In this document: positions 8,651-19,847 of the stretch, one piece after another | How the letters are laid out: the number at the start of each line of letters is the position of its first letter | Position numbering within the stretch: position 1 is the stretch's first letter | Assembly (NCBI GenBank): GCA_020160755.1 | Contig: JAIUPN010000018.1 | Span: forward strand, 1 to 57,792 | Source of the DNA: Pseudomonadota bacterium | GTDB lineage: Bacteria > Pseudomonadota > Alphaproteobacteria > Sphingomonadales > Sphingomonadaceae | Direction: 5' to 3' | Length of the DNA: 57,792 nucleotides | Notes under the pieces: model-generated | The model's input: only the letters and a program-made list of their open reading frames with translations | Database searches by the model: none | Told to the model about the DNA's origin: nothing | Made by a program: the position numbers and the translations under genes

Positions 8651-10293
8651 AGCAGCTTCAGATATTCGATGAGCGCCGCGCGTTCGGCCGGCAACAGTTC
8701 GGCGCCGAACAGATGCCCGTCATTCCCGCGCCCGGCCTTGCTCGTGTCGGTCCAACGCGGCACCGAATAGGGCCGGTACCCCTCGGGATATCCGCCGCCT
8801 GGTGCAAGGCGCAGCCCCACAACGCCGAAATCGAGCGCATGGCCGCCCGCAAGGAAGCGCGGCGGCCGCTGCGCGGGATCGAGCAAGGCGGCAAGGCTGG
8901 GTACCGAACCATTGTGCAGATAGGGCGCCGACGACCAGAGCCCGGCGAGCGGCGGCGCCGCATAACCTCGCCCGGCCCGGACGTCGATCAGCGTGCGATA
9001 TCCGGTCGCATCGACCGCCTTGACGAGCCCGGCGTCGAACAGGCGCGCGCGCAGCGGGTCGGTGCCGACGTCACCGATCCAGTTCGGAAAACTGGCGAGC
9101 CGCGGTTTCTCGCCCTCGCGCCATCGATAGCCGCCGTGGCACGACGCGCAGCGTGCGGCATAGACGGCCGCCCCGCGCCGCGCCGCCGCGGCATCGACCG
9201 AACCCGGAAAGGGCTGCGGATCATAGCCGCGCAGCCATGCAAAGATCGCCTCGGTATCGCCCAGCCGGTGCCGCGCCTTTTCGGGGTGGACCCCCATGCT
9301 CGGCACGGTGAAGAAGCTCGTGATCGCGGTGAGCGCGCGCAGCCGTTCGGGTGTCAGATCGGCCTCGACGGTCGCTCCGGGCTTCGCGCCGGGTACGGCA
9401 TAGGCGCCATCGGTGAGCAACGCGTTTCGCCATTCGCGGCGGCCGAGTTCGGGAACCGAAACCACTCCGTCGTCGCCCGGTCCGCCACCCGCGAGCGGCG
9501 CTCCGAGCGCATATTTCAGCGCCGCGACGCCGTTTGTGCTGCCCGGGGCTCCGTTCGGAAAGGGCAACGGACGTCGCTGCCCCCGAAGCTCGGCGAGCCG
9601 GCGCTTCGCAAGCGGCATGACGAGCCAGCGCAGGCTCTGCCGCTCGCGCCAGCCCATCTCCGGGTAAAGCGTTTCCGCCATCTCGAGCAAGGCGTCGGAT
9701 CCCGTATGGCGCCGCATCGCGTCATAGACCGCCTGGGTATAGGCTTCGAGATCGAGTGCGCCGTTCGGCGTCCCAAGCCAGGCGCGATCGGGCCGCGCGG
9801 CGCCCGCAGCATCATAGGTCACCCCGGCGTGGCAAGCCGCGCAGCCCAGATTGGCGACCTCGACCGTCGCGCCGCCAACGGGGGCGATCGAGCCGTGAGT
9901 GATCCCCAGAGGCTTGTCCCCTTCCTGCCAGGCTATTCCCGGCGGCAGATTGGCGATCCTGTCCGGATAGAGAAAACCGAAGCGGCGTAGCACACGGCGC
10001 ACGGTCGCCTGATCGGCGGCGGCCGACGGGTCGCGCTGCCGTTCGTCGAGCACGAGCGCTGCGGTGGCGAGCTTCCACGGGATCGCACTGCTATCGAGCG
10101 ACTCGACCGAAATGCCGCCGAACCCGGCGCCAAGGAAAGCCGCAGCACCCCGCGTTCCGGCGTCCGCATCGGCGGCGAGAACCGGACGCGAAACAGCTTC
10201 GTTTTCAGGCTTCGCCGTCAACCAGCCTGCGGCTGCGATGAGGAGGATTATGGCGAGCAGCGCCAGAAAGGAGCGAACGATATGCTTCAACAT
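8647..10293 (-). CDS. Di-haem c-type cytochrome, peroxidase-like
   Basis: This 548-residue protein starts with a membrane-anchor or signal helix (residues 5-27) and carries two CXXCH haem sites, CAACH at 151-155 and CASCH near 383. The arrangement is like the di-haem cytochrome c peroxidase/RoxA-type superfamily, with the late LWSSAPYLHNGSVPSL segment that is typical of it. It would act in the periplasm. ATG 10293 follows an AGGAG-like site. The gene stands alone on the minus strand and overlaps the Acg-like gene tail to tail by four bases. Peroxidase or oxygenase activity cannot be decided by eye. Confidence 0.82.
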   Translation of the reverse strand: MLKHIVRSFLALLAIILLIAAAGWLTAKPENEAVSRPVLAADADAGTRGAAAFLGAGFGGISVESLDSSAIPWKLATAALVLDERQRDPSAAADQATVRRVLRRFGFLYPDRIANLPPGIAWQEGDKPLGITHGSIAPVGGATVEVANLGCAACHAGVTYDAAGAARPDRAWLGTPNGALDLEAYTQAVYDAMRRHTGSDALLEMAETLYPEMGWRERQSLRWLVMPLAKRRLAELRGQRRPLPFPNGAPGSTNGVAALKYALGAPLAGGGPGDDGVVSVPELGRREWRNALLTDGAYAVPGAKPGATVEADLTPERLRALTAITSFFTVPSMGVHPEKARHRLGDTEAIFAWLRGYDPQPFPGSVDAAAARRGAAVYAARCASCHGGYRWREGEKPRLASFPNWIGDVGTDPLRARLFDAGLVKAVDATGYRTLIDVRAGRGYAAPPLAGLWSSAPYLHNGSVPSLAALLDPAQRPPRFLAGGHALDFGVVGLRLAPGGGYPEGYRPYSVPRWTDTSKAGRGNDGHLFGAELLPAERAALIEYLKLL

Positions 10294-10559
10294 GGTTCCC
10301 GGGCCTGCCCTGCAGCGTTGAGCTTCTCCAATGGACGATATTTCGGAAATTTCTCGCTAATATTCCATATCAATTCAACGCGGCACGAAGCAGATGCGCG
10401 TGCGCTGCCGACGCCCGCCCCATATGCGTTGTCGAAAACGGCCGCACGGATTCCGGATCGCGAAATCCGGCGCGCACCCTTGTCAAAGGCCGGGCACCCC
10501 ACTACCCCTCCCGAACGCACCCTCCGGGCCCTTCGACCAGCGGACGCCGCCACAAAAGA

Positions 10560-11357
10560 TTGCTTCAGCTGAGCCCTGTTCCAGCCACTCCCTACGTCGA
10601 CCAGCTCAGCATCGGGGCGGGACGCCGCGTGCTTGCCATCACGCTGGCCGTCCTGATCCCGGCGCTCCTGCTGCTCATGCTGCTGTCCTTTGGTCCTGGA
10701 AAGCCACCCGGCGTCCGAGACGACCCCATCAGCGTCGTGAGCCTCTCGGCCACCGAGATTTCGGAAGAAGCGACCGAACCCGACAGCGCACAGCAAAAGC
10801 AGGCCGACGAACGGCCCGTGTCGCCGCAACCGGCAGCTGACCAGCCGCAGCCGCCGGTACCGCTGCCTCCGCCGCCCGTCGTTTCGAAAGCCGCGCCGCC
10901 AGTGGCGCCGCCAAGCGAACAGCCACCATTGCCCGCGACCCCCAAGATCCTCCCGCGCCCGCCCGGCGGCGCCGTTTACGGGCCACCCGATACAAAACGC
11001 TCCTCTTCCTCCTCCTCTTCCGGAGATACGGAGCGGGTGGGAACCGCTCCCAACGGCGAGCCGCTCTATGCCGCCGCATGGTATCGCGAGCCGCGGGACG
11101 ACGAGCTGCGCGGCTATTTATCGACCGCCAGTGGCCCCGGCTGGGGGCTGATCGCCTGCCGCACCGCGCCCGATTACCGTGTCGAGGATTGCGTCGCGCT
11201 CGACGAATATCCGAACGGATCGCAGATCAATCGCGCGGTGCTTGCGGCGGCATGGTCGTTCCAGGTGCGCCCTCCGCGCCGCGGCGGACAGCCGCTGGTG
11301 GGGGCCTGGGTCCGCATCCGGATCGATTACGGCACCAAGCGGCGTCAGGGCCGGTGA
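10560..11357 (+). CDS. TonB-like protein with proline-rich linker
   Basis: One transmembrane helix near residues 23-43 is followed by a long proline-rich, low-complexity spacer and a serine run (about residues 80-155). The C-terminal domain contains NRAVLAAAWSFQVRPPRRGG and VRIRIDY, a degenerate form of the TonB C-terminal fold in which a helix leads into the last strand. That layout fits an energy transducer crossing the periplasm. The start is weak: TTG 10560 is the longest, and GTG 10629 is an alternative. No exbB, exbD or receptor gene is nearby, so a TonB-related structural role is equally possible. Confidence 0.6.
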   Translation: MLQLSPVPATPYVDQLSIGAGRRVLAITLAVLIPALLLLMLLSFGPGKPPGVRDDPISVVSLSATEISEEATEPDSAQQKQADERPVSPQPAADQPQPPVPLPPPPVVSKAAPPVAPPSEQPPLPATPKILPRPPGGAVYGPPDTKRSSSSSSSGDTERVGTAPNGEPLYAAAWYREPRDDELRGYLSTASGPGWGLIACRTAPDYRVEDCVALDEYPNGSQINRAVLAAAWSFQVRPPRRGGQPLVGAWVRIRIDYGTKRRQGR

Positions 11358-11552
11358 CGGCCGGCCGGATCGTGCCACCTTTGGCGGCATGATCAACCGC
11401 GCCCCGCCGCGCAGCGAAGTGGCTGCACCGATGCCTTCGATGAGGTAAGGAACCTTCATGTTCCTCGATCCGACTCGCCACCTGTCGGGTGCCGCGGCCA
11501 GCACCACCCCCGCGACGGCGTTTCGATGACGGCCGGGCAGGTCTGACGCGCG

Positions 11553-13223
11553 ATGGCCGAATATGTCTTCAAACCGCACGAGCGCCCGACGCTGCCTGGA
11601 TCGCCGGCCAATCCCGAGCATCCGACGCGGCGCATGGTGATCTATTTCCTGATCGGGTGTCTCATCGGGATCACCGCCGGGCTCGGCAACGCGCTGATCG
11701 CGGTCAACCTTAATTTCGCGCAAGGGACGCTGGGTCTCAATAGTGACGAAGCGGCGTGGCTGACCGCCGCCTATTTCATGACCAACGTCTCGGCGAACCT
11801 GTTGCTGATCAAATATCGCCAGCAATTCGGACTCCAGCCGTTCATCCGCTATACGCTGGGCGCCTATGCCATCACCGCGCTGCTGCACCTGTTCGTCCAT
11901 GATTTCTGGACGTCAGTCGCGGTCCGGGCGATGAGCGGGATCGCGACGAGCGGGCTGACCACGCTCACCATCCTGTACTTCTTCCAGGCGCTGCCGGCGC
12001 CAAAGCGCCTCGCCGCGGTGATGATCGGTATCGGCATTCCCCAGATCGCCACGCCGCTCGCGCGCGTGCTGTCGCCCGGGCTGCTCATATGGGGCGACTG
12101 GCACAATCTCTACTGGTTCGAATTCGGACTGGCGCTCGCGACGCTGGCCGCCGTGATGGCGCAGCCGCTGCCGCCGAGCGAGCGCGAGAAGGTATTCGAA
12201 CCGGCCGACTTCCTGACCTTTGGCCTGCTCGCACCGGGGCTGTGGCTGCTCATCGCAGTGCTCTCCGAAGGGCGCATCCAGTGGTGGACCGAACGCCCGT
12301 GGATCGGCTGGTCGCTGGCCGCAAGCGTTGCGCTGATCACCGCCGCGGTCCTCGTCGAGCATCATCGCAAGAATCCGCTGATCAACACGCGCTGGCTCGG
12401 CACGCGCGAGATGTTGCGGCTGATGGCGATCGCGGCGTCGGTGCGCATCCTGCTGTCCGAACAGGCGTTCGGATCGGTCGGTCTGCTCAGCGTCGTCGGT
12501 ATGATCAACGACCAGATGGTCACGCTGAACCTGATCATCATCCTCGCCTCGATCGCCGGCCTCGTCACCGCTGTGTTGACCTTCCGCCCGGCCCATCTTT
12601 CGCAGCCGATCATCATCGCCGTGGTGCTGATCGTGATCGCGTCCTTCATGGATGCCAGCACCACCAACCTGACCCGGCCGAGCCATTTCTACCTCAGCCA
12701 GGCACTGATCGGCTTCGCATCGATGCTCTTCCTCGCGCAGGCGATGGTGATCGGCATTGCCCGGACATTGCTTGCCGGGGGCAAGAATTTCGTCAGCTTC
12801 ATTGTGCTGTTCAGCCTGAGTCAGAGCATCGGCGGCCTCGTCGGCGGCACGCTGCTCGGGACGTTCCAGACCGTCCGCGAGAAAATTCATTCGCACGAGC
12901 TTGTGCAGAACATCGTCGCGTCCGACCCGCTGGTCGCGGCCAGACTTGGTGCGGGCAGCCGCGCGGTCGCCGGGACGATCGGCGACCCCGTGCTGCGCAA
13001 TGCGGAAGGTGCCGCGCTGCTCAGCCAGCAGGTCACGCGCGAGGCGCATATTCTGGCGTATAACGACGTCTTCCTGCTGGTCGGCGTGCTCGCGATCCTG
13101 GCGACGATCTGGGGATTCATGATCAGCCGGTCGATCCGTCGACGGAACGAACCGTCACCGGTAATATTATTGGTCCAGCGCCTGCAATCACAGGCCCAAC
13201 CGCAAGCTCAACAGGGGCAATGA
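11553..13223 (+). CDS. emrB: DHA2-family MFS drug transporter (EmrB-like)
   Basis: The 556-residue protein has about 14 hydrophobic helices, the size and topology of DHA2 (EmrB/QacA) proton antiporters, and begins with a cytoplasmic tail before helix one. An early segment NLNFAQGTLGLNSDEAAWLTAAYFM is typical of EmrB proteins. It is followed after one base by an EmrA-like adaptor and then by an outer membrane channel, so it should form the inner-membrane pump of a tripartite system that exports hydrophobic toxic compounds. Substrate is unknown. No local regulator gene is seen. Confidence 0.85.
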   Translation: MAEYVFKPHERPTLPGSPANPEHPTRRMVIYFLIGCLIGITAGLGNALIAVNLNFAQGTLGLNSDEAAWLTAAYFMTNVSANLLLIKYRQQFGLQPFIRYTLGAYAITALLHLFVHDFWTSVAVRAMSGIATSGLTTLTILYFFQALPAPKRLAAVMIGIGIPQIATPLARVLSPGLLIWGDWHNLYWFEFGLALATLAAVMAQPLPPSEREKVFEPADFLTFGLLAPGLWLLIAVLSEGRIQWWTERPWIGWSLAASVALITAAVLVEHHRKNPLINTRWLGTREMLRLMAIAASVRILLSEQAFGSVGLLSVVGMINDQMVTLNLIIILASIAGLVTAVLTFRPAHLSQPIIIAVVLIVIASFMDASTTNLTRPSHFYLSQALIGFASMLFLAQAMVIGIARTLLAGGKNFVSFIVLFSLSQSIGGLVGGTLLGTFQTVREKIHSHELVQNIVASDPLVAARLGAGSRAVAGTIGDPVLRNAEGAALLSQQVTREAHILAYNDVFLLVGVLAILATIWGFMISRSIRRRNEPSPVILLVQRLQSQAQPQAQQGQ

Positions 13224-13224
13224 C

Positions 13225-14352
13225 ATGAGCGACGAAAAAGTCGACGCACCGAAACCCGCGCCCGAAACCGATCCGCAGATCGATCCGCCCCCCTCTTCGT
13301 GGCACCCACCCGCCAAGTCGCGCGCAACCGTCACCGTCATCGTCGCGGTTGCGCTGCTCGCGATCCTCGCGATCCTCTATGCCTGGAAGCTCCCTCCCTT
13401 CGCGGGTTGGTCGGAAAGCACCGACAATGCCTATGTTCGCGGCCGCGTAACGATCATCAGCCCGCAAGTCAGCGGCTATGTTACCAGCGTCGCGGTACAG
13501 GATTTCGCCGAGGTCAAGGCGGGCCATGTGCTCGCGACGATCGACGACCGCATCTATCGCGCGCGTGTCGCGCAAGCCGAGGCCAATGTCGCGGCGCAGG
13601 AAGCCTCGCTCGCCAATTCTGCGCAGGCCCAACGGTCGCGCGAGGTCGCGACCGAAAGCCAGAATGCCGGGATCGCCAACGCGCAGGCGCAGCTCGCCAA
13701 AGCCGAAGCCGACATGCGCCGCGCCCGCGCGCTCGTCGCCGACGGATCGATCTCGACCCGCGAGTTCGACCAGACGCGCGCGGCGCTGCTCGCGGCGCAG
13801 GCGGGGCTCCAGCAGGCGCGCGCCAGCCGGGCAATCGGGACGCAGGATGTCCGCACCGTCGTCGTCGGGCGCGCCGGGCTCGAAGCTGCGGTCGCCTCGG
13901 CAAAGGCGCAGCTTCGCCTCGCGCAGATCGACCTCGACAATACGGTCATCCGGGCGCCCGCCGACGGGCAATTGTCCGAAATCGGCGTGCGCCAGGGCGC
14001 CTTTGTCACCGCGGGCACGCAATTGCTGTCGATCGTCCCGCACAATGTCTGGGTCATCGCCAACTTCAAGGAAGCGCAGACACGCGACATGGCGGTGGGT
14101 CAGCGGGTGCGGTTCCGCGTCGATGCCCTCGGCGGATCCGAACTGACCGGGCGGGTCGAAAATCTGTCTCCGGCGGCCGGGTCCGAATTCGCGGTGCTGA
14201 AGGCCGACAATGCCACCGGCAACTTCGTCAAGGTGGCGCAGCGGATCGCGGTGCGGATCGCGATCGATCGCGATCAAGCTCTGGCGAAGCGGCTGCGCCC
14301 CGGCATGTCGGTCGAAGTGCGCGTCGATACGCGCGGGGGTTCGCAGCGATGA
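13225..14352 (+). CDS. emrA: HlyD/EmrA-type periplasmic adaptor
   Basis: Membrane fusion proteins link the inner-membrane pump to the outer-membrane channel. This 375-residue protein has a cytoplasmic proline-rich tail, one transmembrane helix (about residues 34-54), STDNAYVRG typical of EmrA, the biotinyl-lipoyl half VSGYVTSVAVQDFAEVKAGHVLATID, a long alanine-rich coiled-coil hairpin (residues 110-220), and the second lipoyl half IRAPADGQLS. ATG 13225 sits just after the transporter stop, and its own stop overlaps the channel gene as ATGA, so the three are one operon. Confidence 0.88.
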   Translation: MSDEKVDAPKPAPETDPQIDPPPSSWHPPAKSRATVTVIVAVALLAILAILYAWKLPPFAGWSESTDNAYVRGRVTIISPQVSGYVTSVAVQDFAEVKAGHVLATIDDRIYRARVAQAEANVAAQEASLANSAQAQRSREVATESQNAGIANAQAQLAKAEADMRRARALVADGSISTREFDQTRAALLAAQAGLQQARASRAIGTQDVRTVVVGRAGLEAAVASAKAQLRLAQIDLDNTVIRAPADGQLSEIGVRQGAFVTAGTQLLSIVPHNVWVIANFKEAQTRDMAVGQRVRFRVDALGGSELTGRVENLSPAAGSEFAVLKADNATGNFVKVAQRIAVRIAIDRDQALAKRLRPGMSVEVRVDTRGGSQR

Positions 14353-15740
14353 AGGCGGCGCCCCTTGCGCTGACCGCCCTGCTCGCGACGGCACTCTCAG
14401 CTTGCACCGGCCCCAAAGTCGCGACGATAGACGTGCCGCCGGTCGCACCGCCAATCGCATGGCGGACCGACGCAGGGTCCGCGGCGCCGCTGCAACGCGA
14501 CTGGTGGCGATCCTTCGGCGATCCGGCGCTCGCCGCACTCGTCGACAAGGCGCTTGCGAACAACAGCGATATCGGGATCGCCGCGGGGCGCGTGCGCGAG
14601 GCGCGCGCTAACCTGATGCTTGCACGCGCACAGACGCTGCCGAGCATCGACGCGGCGATCAGCGGCGGGCGGTCGCGGTCGGTGAGCGCCTTCGGCCAGC
14701 CCTCCGAACAGAATTTCGCGCAGCCGCAACTCCAGGTCGCTTATGAGGTCGACCTGTTCGGCCGCCTCGCCGACCAGCAATCGGCCGCGCGCGATTCTTT
14801 TCTCGCGAGCGAAGCGGCGCATGACGCGGTGCAGCTCTCGGTCGCTGCAGCAGTGGCAGGCAATTACATTACCTTGCGCAGTCTCGATGCCCGGCTGGCC
14901 GTCGCGCGGGCGACAGTGCAGGCTCGGTCCGAATCGCTGCGGATCGCGAAATCGCGTGTCGGGGCGGGTTATTCGCCCAGGCTTGAGCTCCAGCAGGCGC
15001 AGGCCGAATATGATGCAACCGCGCAGATCGTGCCGCAAATCGAACTGGCCATCGCGCGCGTCGAGGACGGGCTGAGCCTGCTGATCGGTGACACACCGCA
15101 GGCGATCGGGCGCGGCACCGAACTCGGCGGACTGACCGTTCCCGCGGTGCCTGGCGACCTGCCGTCAGACCTGCTGCGCCGCCGCCCCGATGTCGCGCAG
15201 GCAGAATATCAGCTCGCGGCGACCGACAAGAATCTCGCGGCGGCGCGCAAACGCTTCCTGCCGCAAGTGCGCCTCAACGCGACCACCGGCGCGGCCTTTT
15301 CGACCTTGCTCGCCGACCCGATCTCGATCTGGTCGATCGGCAGCAGCATATTGGCGCCGATCTTTCAGGGCGGCCGGCTGACAGCGCAGGCCGATGCAGC
15401 GGGGGCCCAGCGCGATCAGGCGGCCTTCGCCTATCGCCGCACCGCGCTGACCGCGTTTCGCGAGGTCGAGGATGCCCTCGCGGCGGTCCGCCGGATCGAC
15501 GAGCAGGTCCTGTTCGCGCGGTCGCAGCGCGACGCGCTGGCCGAAGGCCTCCGCCTCGCCACCAATCGCTACCGCGAGGGCTATTCGCCCTATCTCGAAC
15601 AGCTCGACGCCCAGCGCGGCCTGCTCGGCGCCGAGCTGTCGCTGATCCAGCTCCGCGCCGACGCCCTCTCCGCGCGCATCCAGCTCTTCCAGGCGATGGG
15701 CGGCGGATGGACGACGTCCCAAACCCGCGCGCGGGAATGA
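14349..15740 (+). CDS. Outer membrane efflux lipoprotein, NodT family
   Basis: This 463-residue TolC-like channel completes the EmrAB-type operon. A signal peptide ends in a lipobox with Cys19 (ALSAC), followed by QRDWWRSFGDPALAALVDKAL, which is characteristic of NodT/OprM-family proteins. The two repeated halves each hold the alpha-helical barrel segments (YEVDLFGRL; RRRPDVAQAEY). ATG 14349 overlaps the adaptor stop by four bases. It would form the lipid-anchored trimeric exit duct for the pump. Confidence 0.88.
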   Translation: MKAAPLALTALLATALSACTGPKVATIDVPPVAPPIAWRTDAGSAAPLQRDWWRSFGDPALAALVDKALANNSDIGIAAGRVREARANLMLARAQTLPSIDAAISGGRSRSVSAFGQPSEQNFAQPQLQVAYEVDLFGRLADQQSAARDSFLASEAAHDAVQLSVAAAVAGNYITLRSLDARLAVARATVQARSESLRIAKSRVGAGYSPRLELQQAQAEYDATAQIVPQIELAIARVEDGLSLLIGDTPQAIGRGTELGGLTVPAVPGDLPSDLLRRRPDVAQAEYQLAATDKNLAAARKRFLPQVRLNATTGAAFSTLLADPISIWSIGSSILAPIFQGGRLTAQADAAGAQRDQAAFAYRRTALTAFREVEDALAAVRRIDEQVLFARSQRDALAEGLRLATNRYREGYSPYLEQLDAQRGLLGAELSLIQLRADALSARIQLFQAMGGGWTTSQTRARE

Positions 15741-15830
15741 CGCGCACGCGACGTGCTCGCCGCGATTTTTCTGTTTGATGGAAGTGAAAAATCCGGAGTT
15801 TCCGGCCCTGCGAAACGCGTCGGAGGGAAA

Positions 15831-15907
15831 TGGCGCACCCGGAACGATTCGAACGTCCGACCCTCAGATTCGTAGTCTGATGCTCTATCCAGCTGAGCTA
15901 CGGGTGC
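15831..15907 (-). tRNA. tRNA-Arg (anticodon ACG)
   Basis: Read on the minus strand, the 77-base gene begins GCACCCG and ends CGGGTGC-G-CCA, giving a perfect seven-pair acceptor stem and an encoded CCA. The D arm (GTAGCTCAGC), the anticodon loop CTACGAA with anticodon ACG, and the T arm with TTCGAAT are all present. The ACG anticodon, read as ICG after deamination, decodes CGU, CGC and CGA. Confidence 0.95.
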
Positions 15908-15951
15908 GTGGAGAGGCGCCTTTAAGACTCACTGCGCGGGGGCGCAACCCC

Positions 15952-16479
15952 CTATTTCAGCTTTGTGACCGTTCGGCACGACGATTGGCGGCGGATCGGG
16001 TCGAGCGCGCCGATTTCCGCGGGGTCTTTCAGCAAAATCCGGACGAGCGCGATGCCATGGTCATGATTGGTGCGGACGATTTCAGCGCCTTTCGGCACCG
16101 CCTGCCCCGGCCGCGCAACGATGATTCGGAACGGCTTGCCGCCCGCCTCGACATCGTTGCGCACGAAAATCACATCGGTCGCGGCGTCGAAGATGCTGAG
16201 CGAGCTGTAACGGCCCGGCACCGGGGTGACGTCGATCGCGATCGGCCCGTCCGAAATATTGTAGGGACAGCTCGAATAGGCAAGATCGGGGCTGGGCCGC
16301 ACGACCGGCTGGCGCGCGGGGGTCGCGAGATTGCCATAGGACATGGTGTTGACACCCCCCTGCCCCAGCCGCTCGATCGCGACATTCATCAGGCCATAGG
16401 GAATCGCCCGGATCGCCGCATAGGCGGTGACGCTGGCGACGATCAGGCCGAAGGCGAGCGGGCCGAGCCAGTTCCGCAT
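15952..16479 (-). CDS. DUF1254-domain protein
   Basis: The 175-residue protein has an N-terminal membrane helix (residues 5-25) and the DUF1254-like segment DGPIAIDVTPVPGRYSSLSIFDAATDVIFVRND. The usual fuller family protein is longer, so this is a short DUF1254 form. It starts one base after the DUF1214 gene, so the two are co-transcribed and probably translationally coupled. DUF1254/DUF1214 partners are common envelope proteins in Sphingomonadales with no established function. Confidence 0.75.
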   Translation of the reverse strand: MRNWLGPLAFGLIVASVTAYAAIRAIPYGLMNVAIERLGQGGVNTMSYGNLATPARQPVVRPSPDLAYSSCPYNISDGPIAIDVTPVPGRYSSLSIFDAATDVIFVRNDVEAGGKPFRIIVARPGQAVPKGAEIVRTNHDHGIALVRILLKDPAEIGALDPIRRQSSCRTVTKLK

Positions 16480-16480
16480 C

Positions 16481-17056
16481 TCAGCAGCCCTCCTTCACGA
16501 TTTTCGGGAGCACCGCCTTCGCCGGATCGGCGCGGAACGCCTTGCCGGGATTGTACATGCGCAGCGTCAGGTGAAAGGGCTGGCCCTTGGTCCCGGGCAG
16601 CCATGCCCCCTCGGCGGGTTTTGCCGGCGCGATGGTCACGCGCCATTCGCCCTTGGCGTCGAGCGCGACATTCGCGCCGTTCACCGACCAGCTGTTCGCG
16701 GGATTGGCGACGAGATAGCCCGCTTCGTCATAGATGGTGACGCTCCACCAGCGCGCGTCGAGCGCCGTGCCCGACAGGCTGTAGCGGCAATTGCCGTCGA
16801 GCAGCGCGCCCGCGGCGTCGCTTTTTGCGGACCAATAGACGGTTTCCTTCGCGGGAAGCGCGAGCAGCCCCGCGCGCGCCACTGCGGCGCGGGTTACCGC
16901 ATCGGTCGCCTTGGTGCCGTAGCCGAGCGAAGTCGTCCACGGCCCGTTGGCAATCTGTCCGTCCTGCAACCCGCCGCTGGTGAGCGCCCACGCCGCGCCG
17001 AGCCCCACCGCCAATCCGCCCACCAAGGTGATCGTATAGCGGTGCCAGCCCTTCAT
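16481..17056 (-). CDS. DUF1214-domain protein
   Basis: A 191-residue protein with one N-terminal membrane helix (about residues 8-27) and a DUF1214 region: ETVYWSAKSDAAGALLDGNCRYSL, WWSVTIYDEAGYLVANPANSWSV and a late HLTLRMYNPG segment. It lies upstream of, and almost abuts, the DUF1254 gene, and it is 15 bases from the ppdK stop. Its role is unknown. The pairing and the order beside ppdK look conserved to me within sphingomonads. Confidence 0.78.
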   Translation of the reverse strand: MKGWHRYTITLVGGLAVGLGAAWALTSGGLQDGQIANGPWTTSLGYGTKATDAVTRAAVARAGLLALPAKETVYWSAKSDAAGALLDGNCRYSLSGTALDARWWSVTIYDEAGYLVANPANSWSVNGANVALDAKGEWRVTIAPAKPAEGAWLPGTKGQPFHLTLRMYNPGKAFRADPAKAVLPKIVKEGC

Positions 17057-17071
17057 GCGCGTTCCCCCCGG

Positions 17072-19738
<2,667 letters not shown>

Positions 19739-19847
19739 ATGCTCCTGCTGCCCCGGGGAGGAGGTTGCGGCTGGATAGGGTGGAGAGTTGTTATCGTCGA
19801 TTCAGTTTTACTTCGTGCGGTATAAAGAGAGGCACATAGCCGTAGCG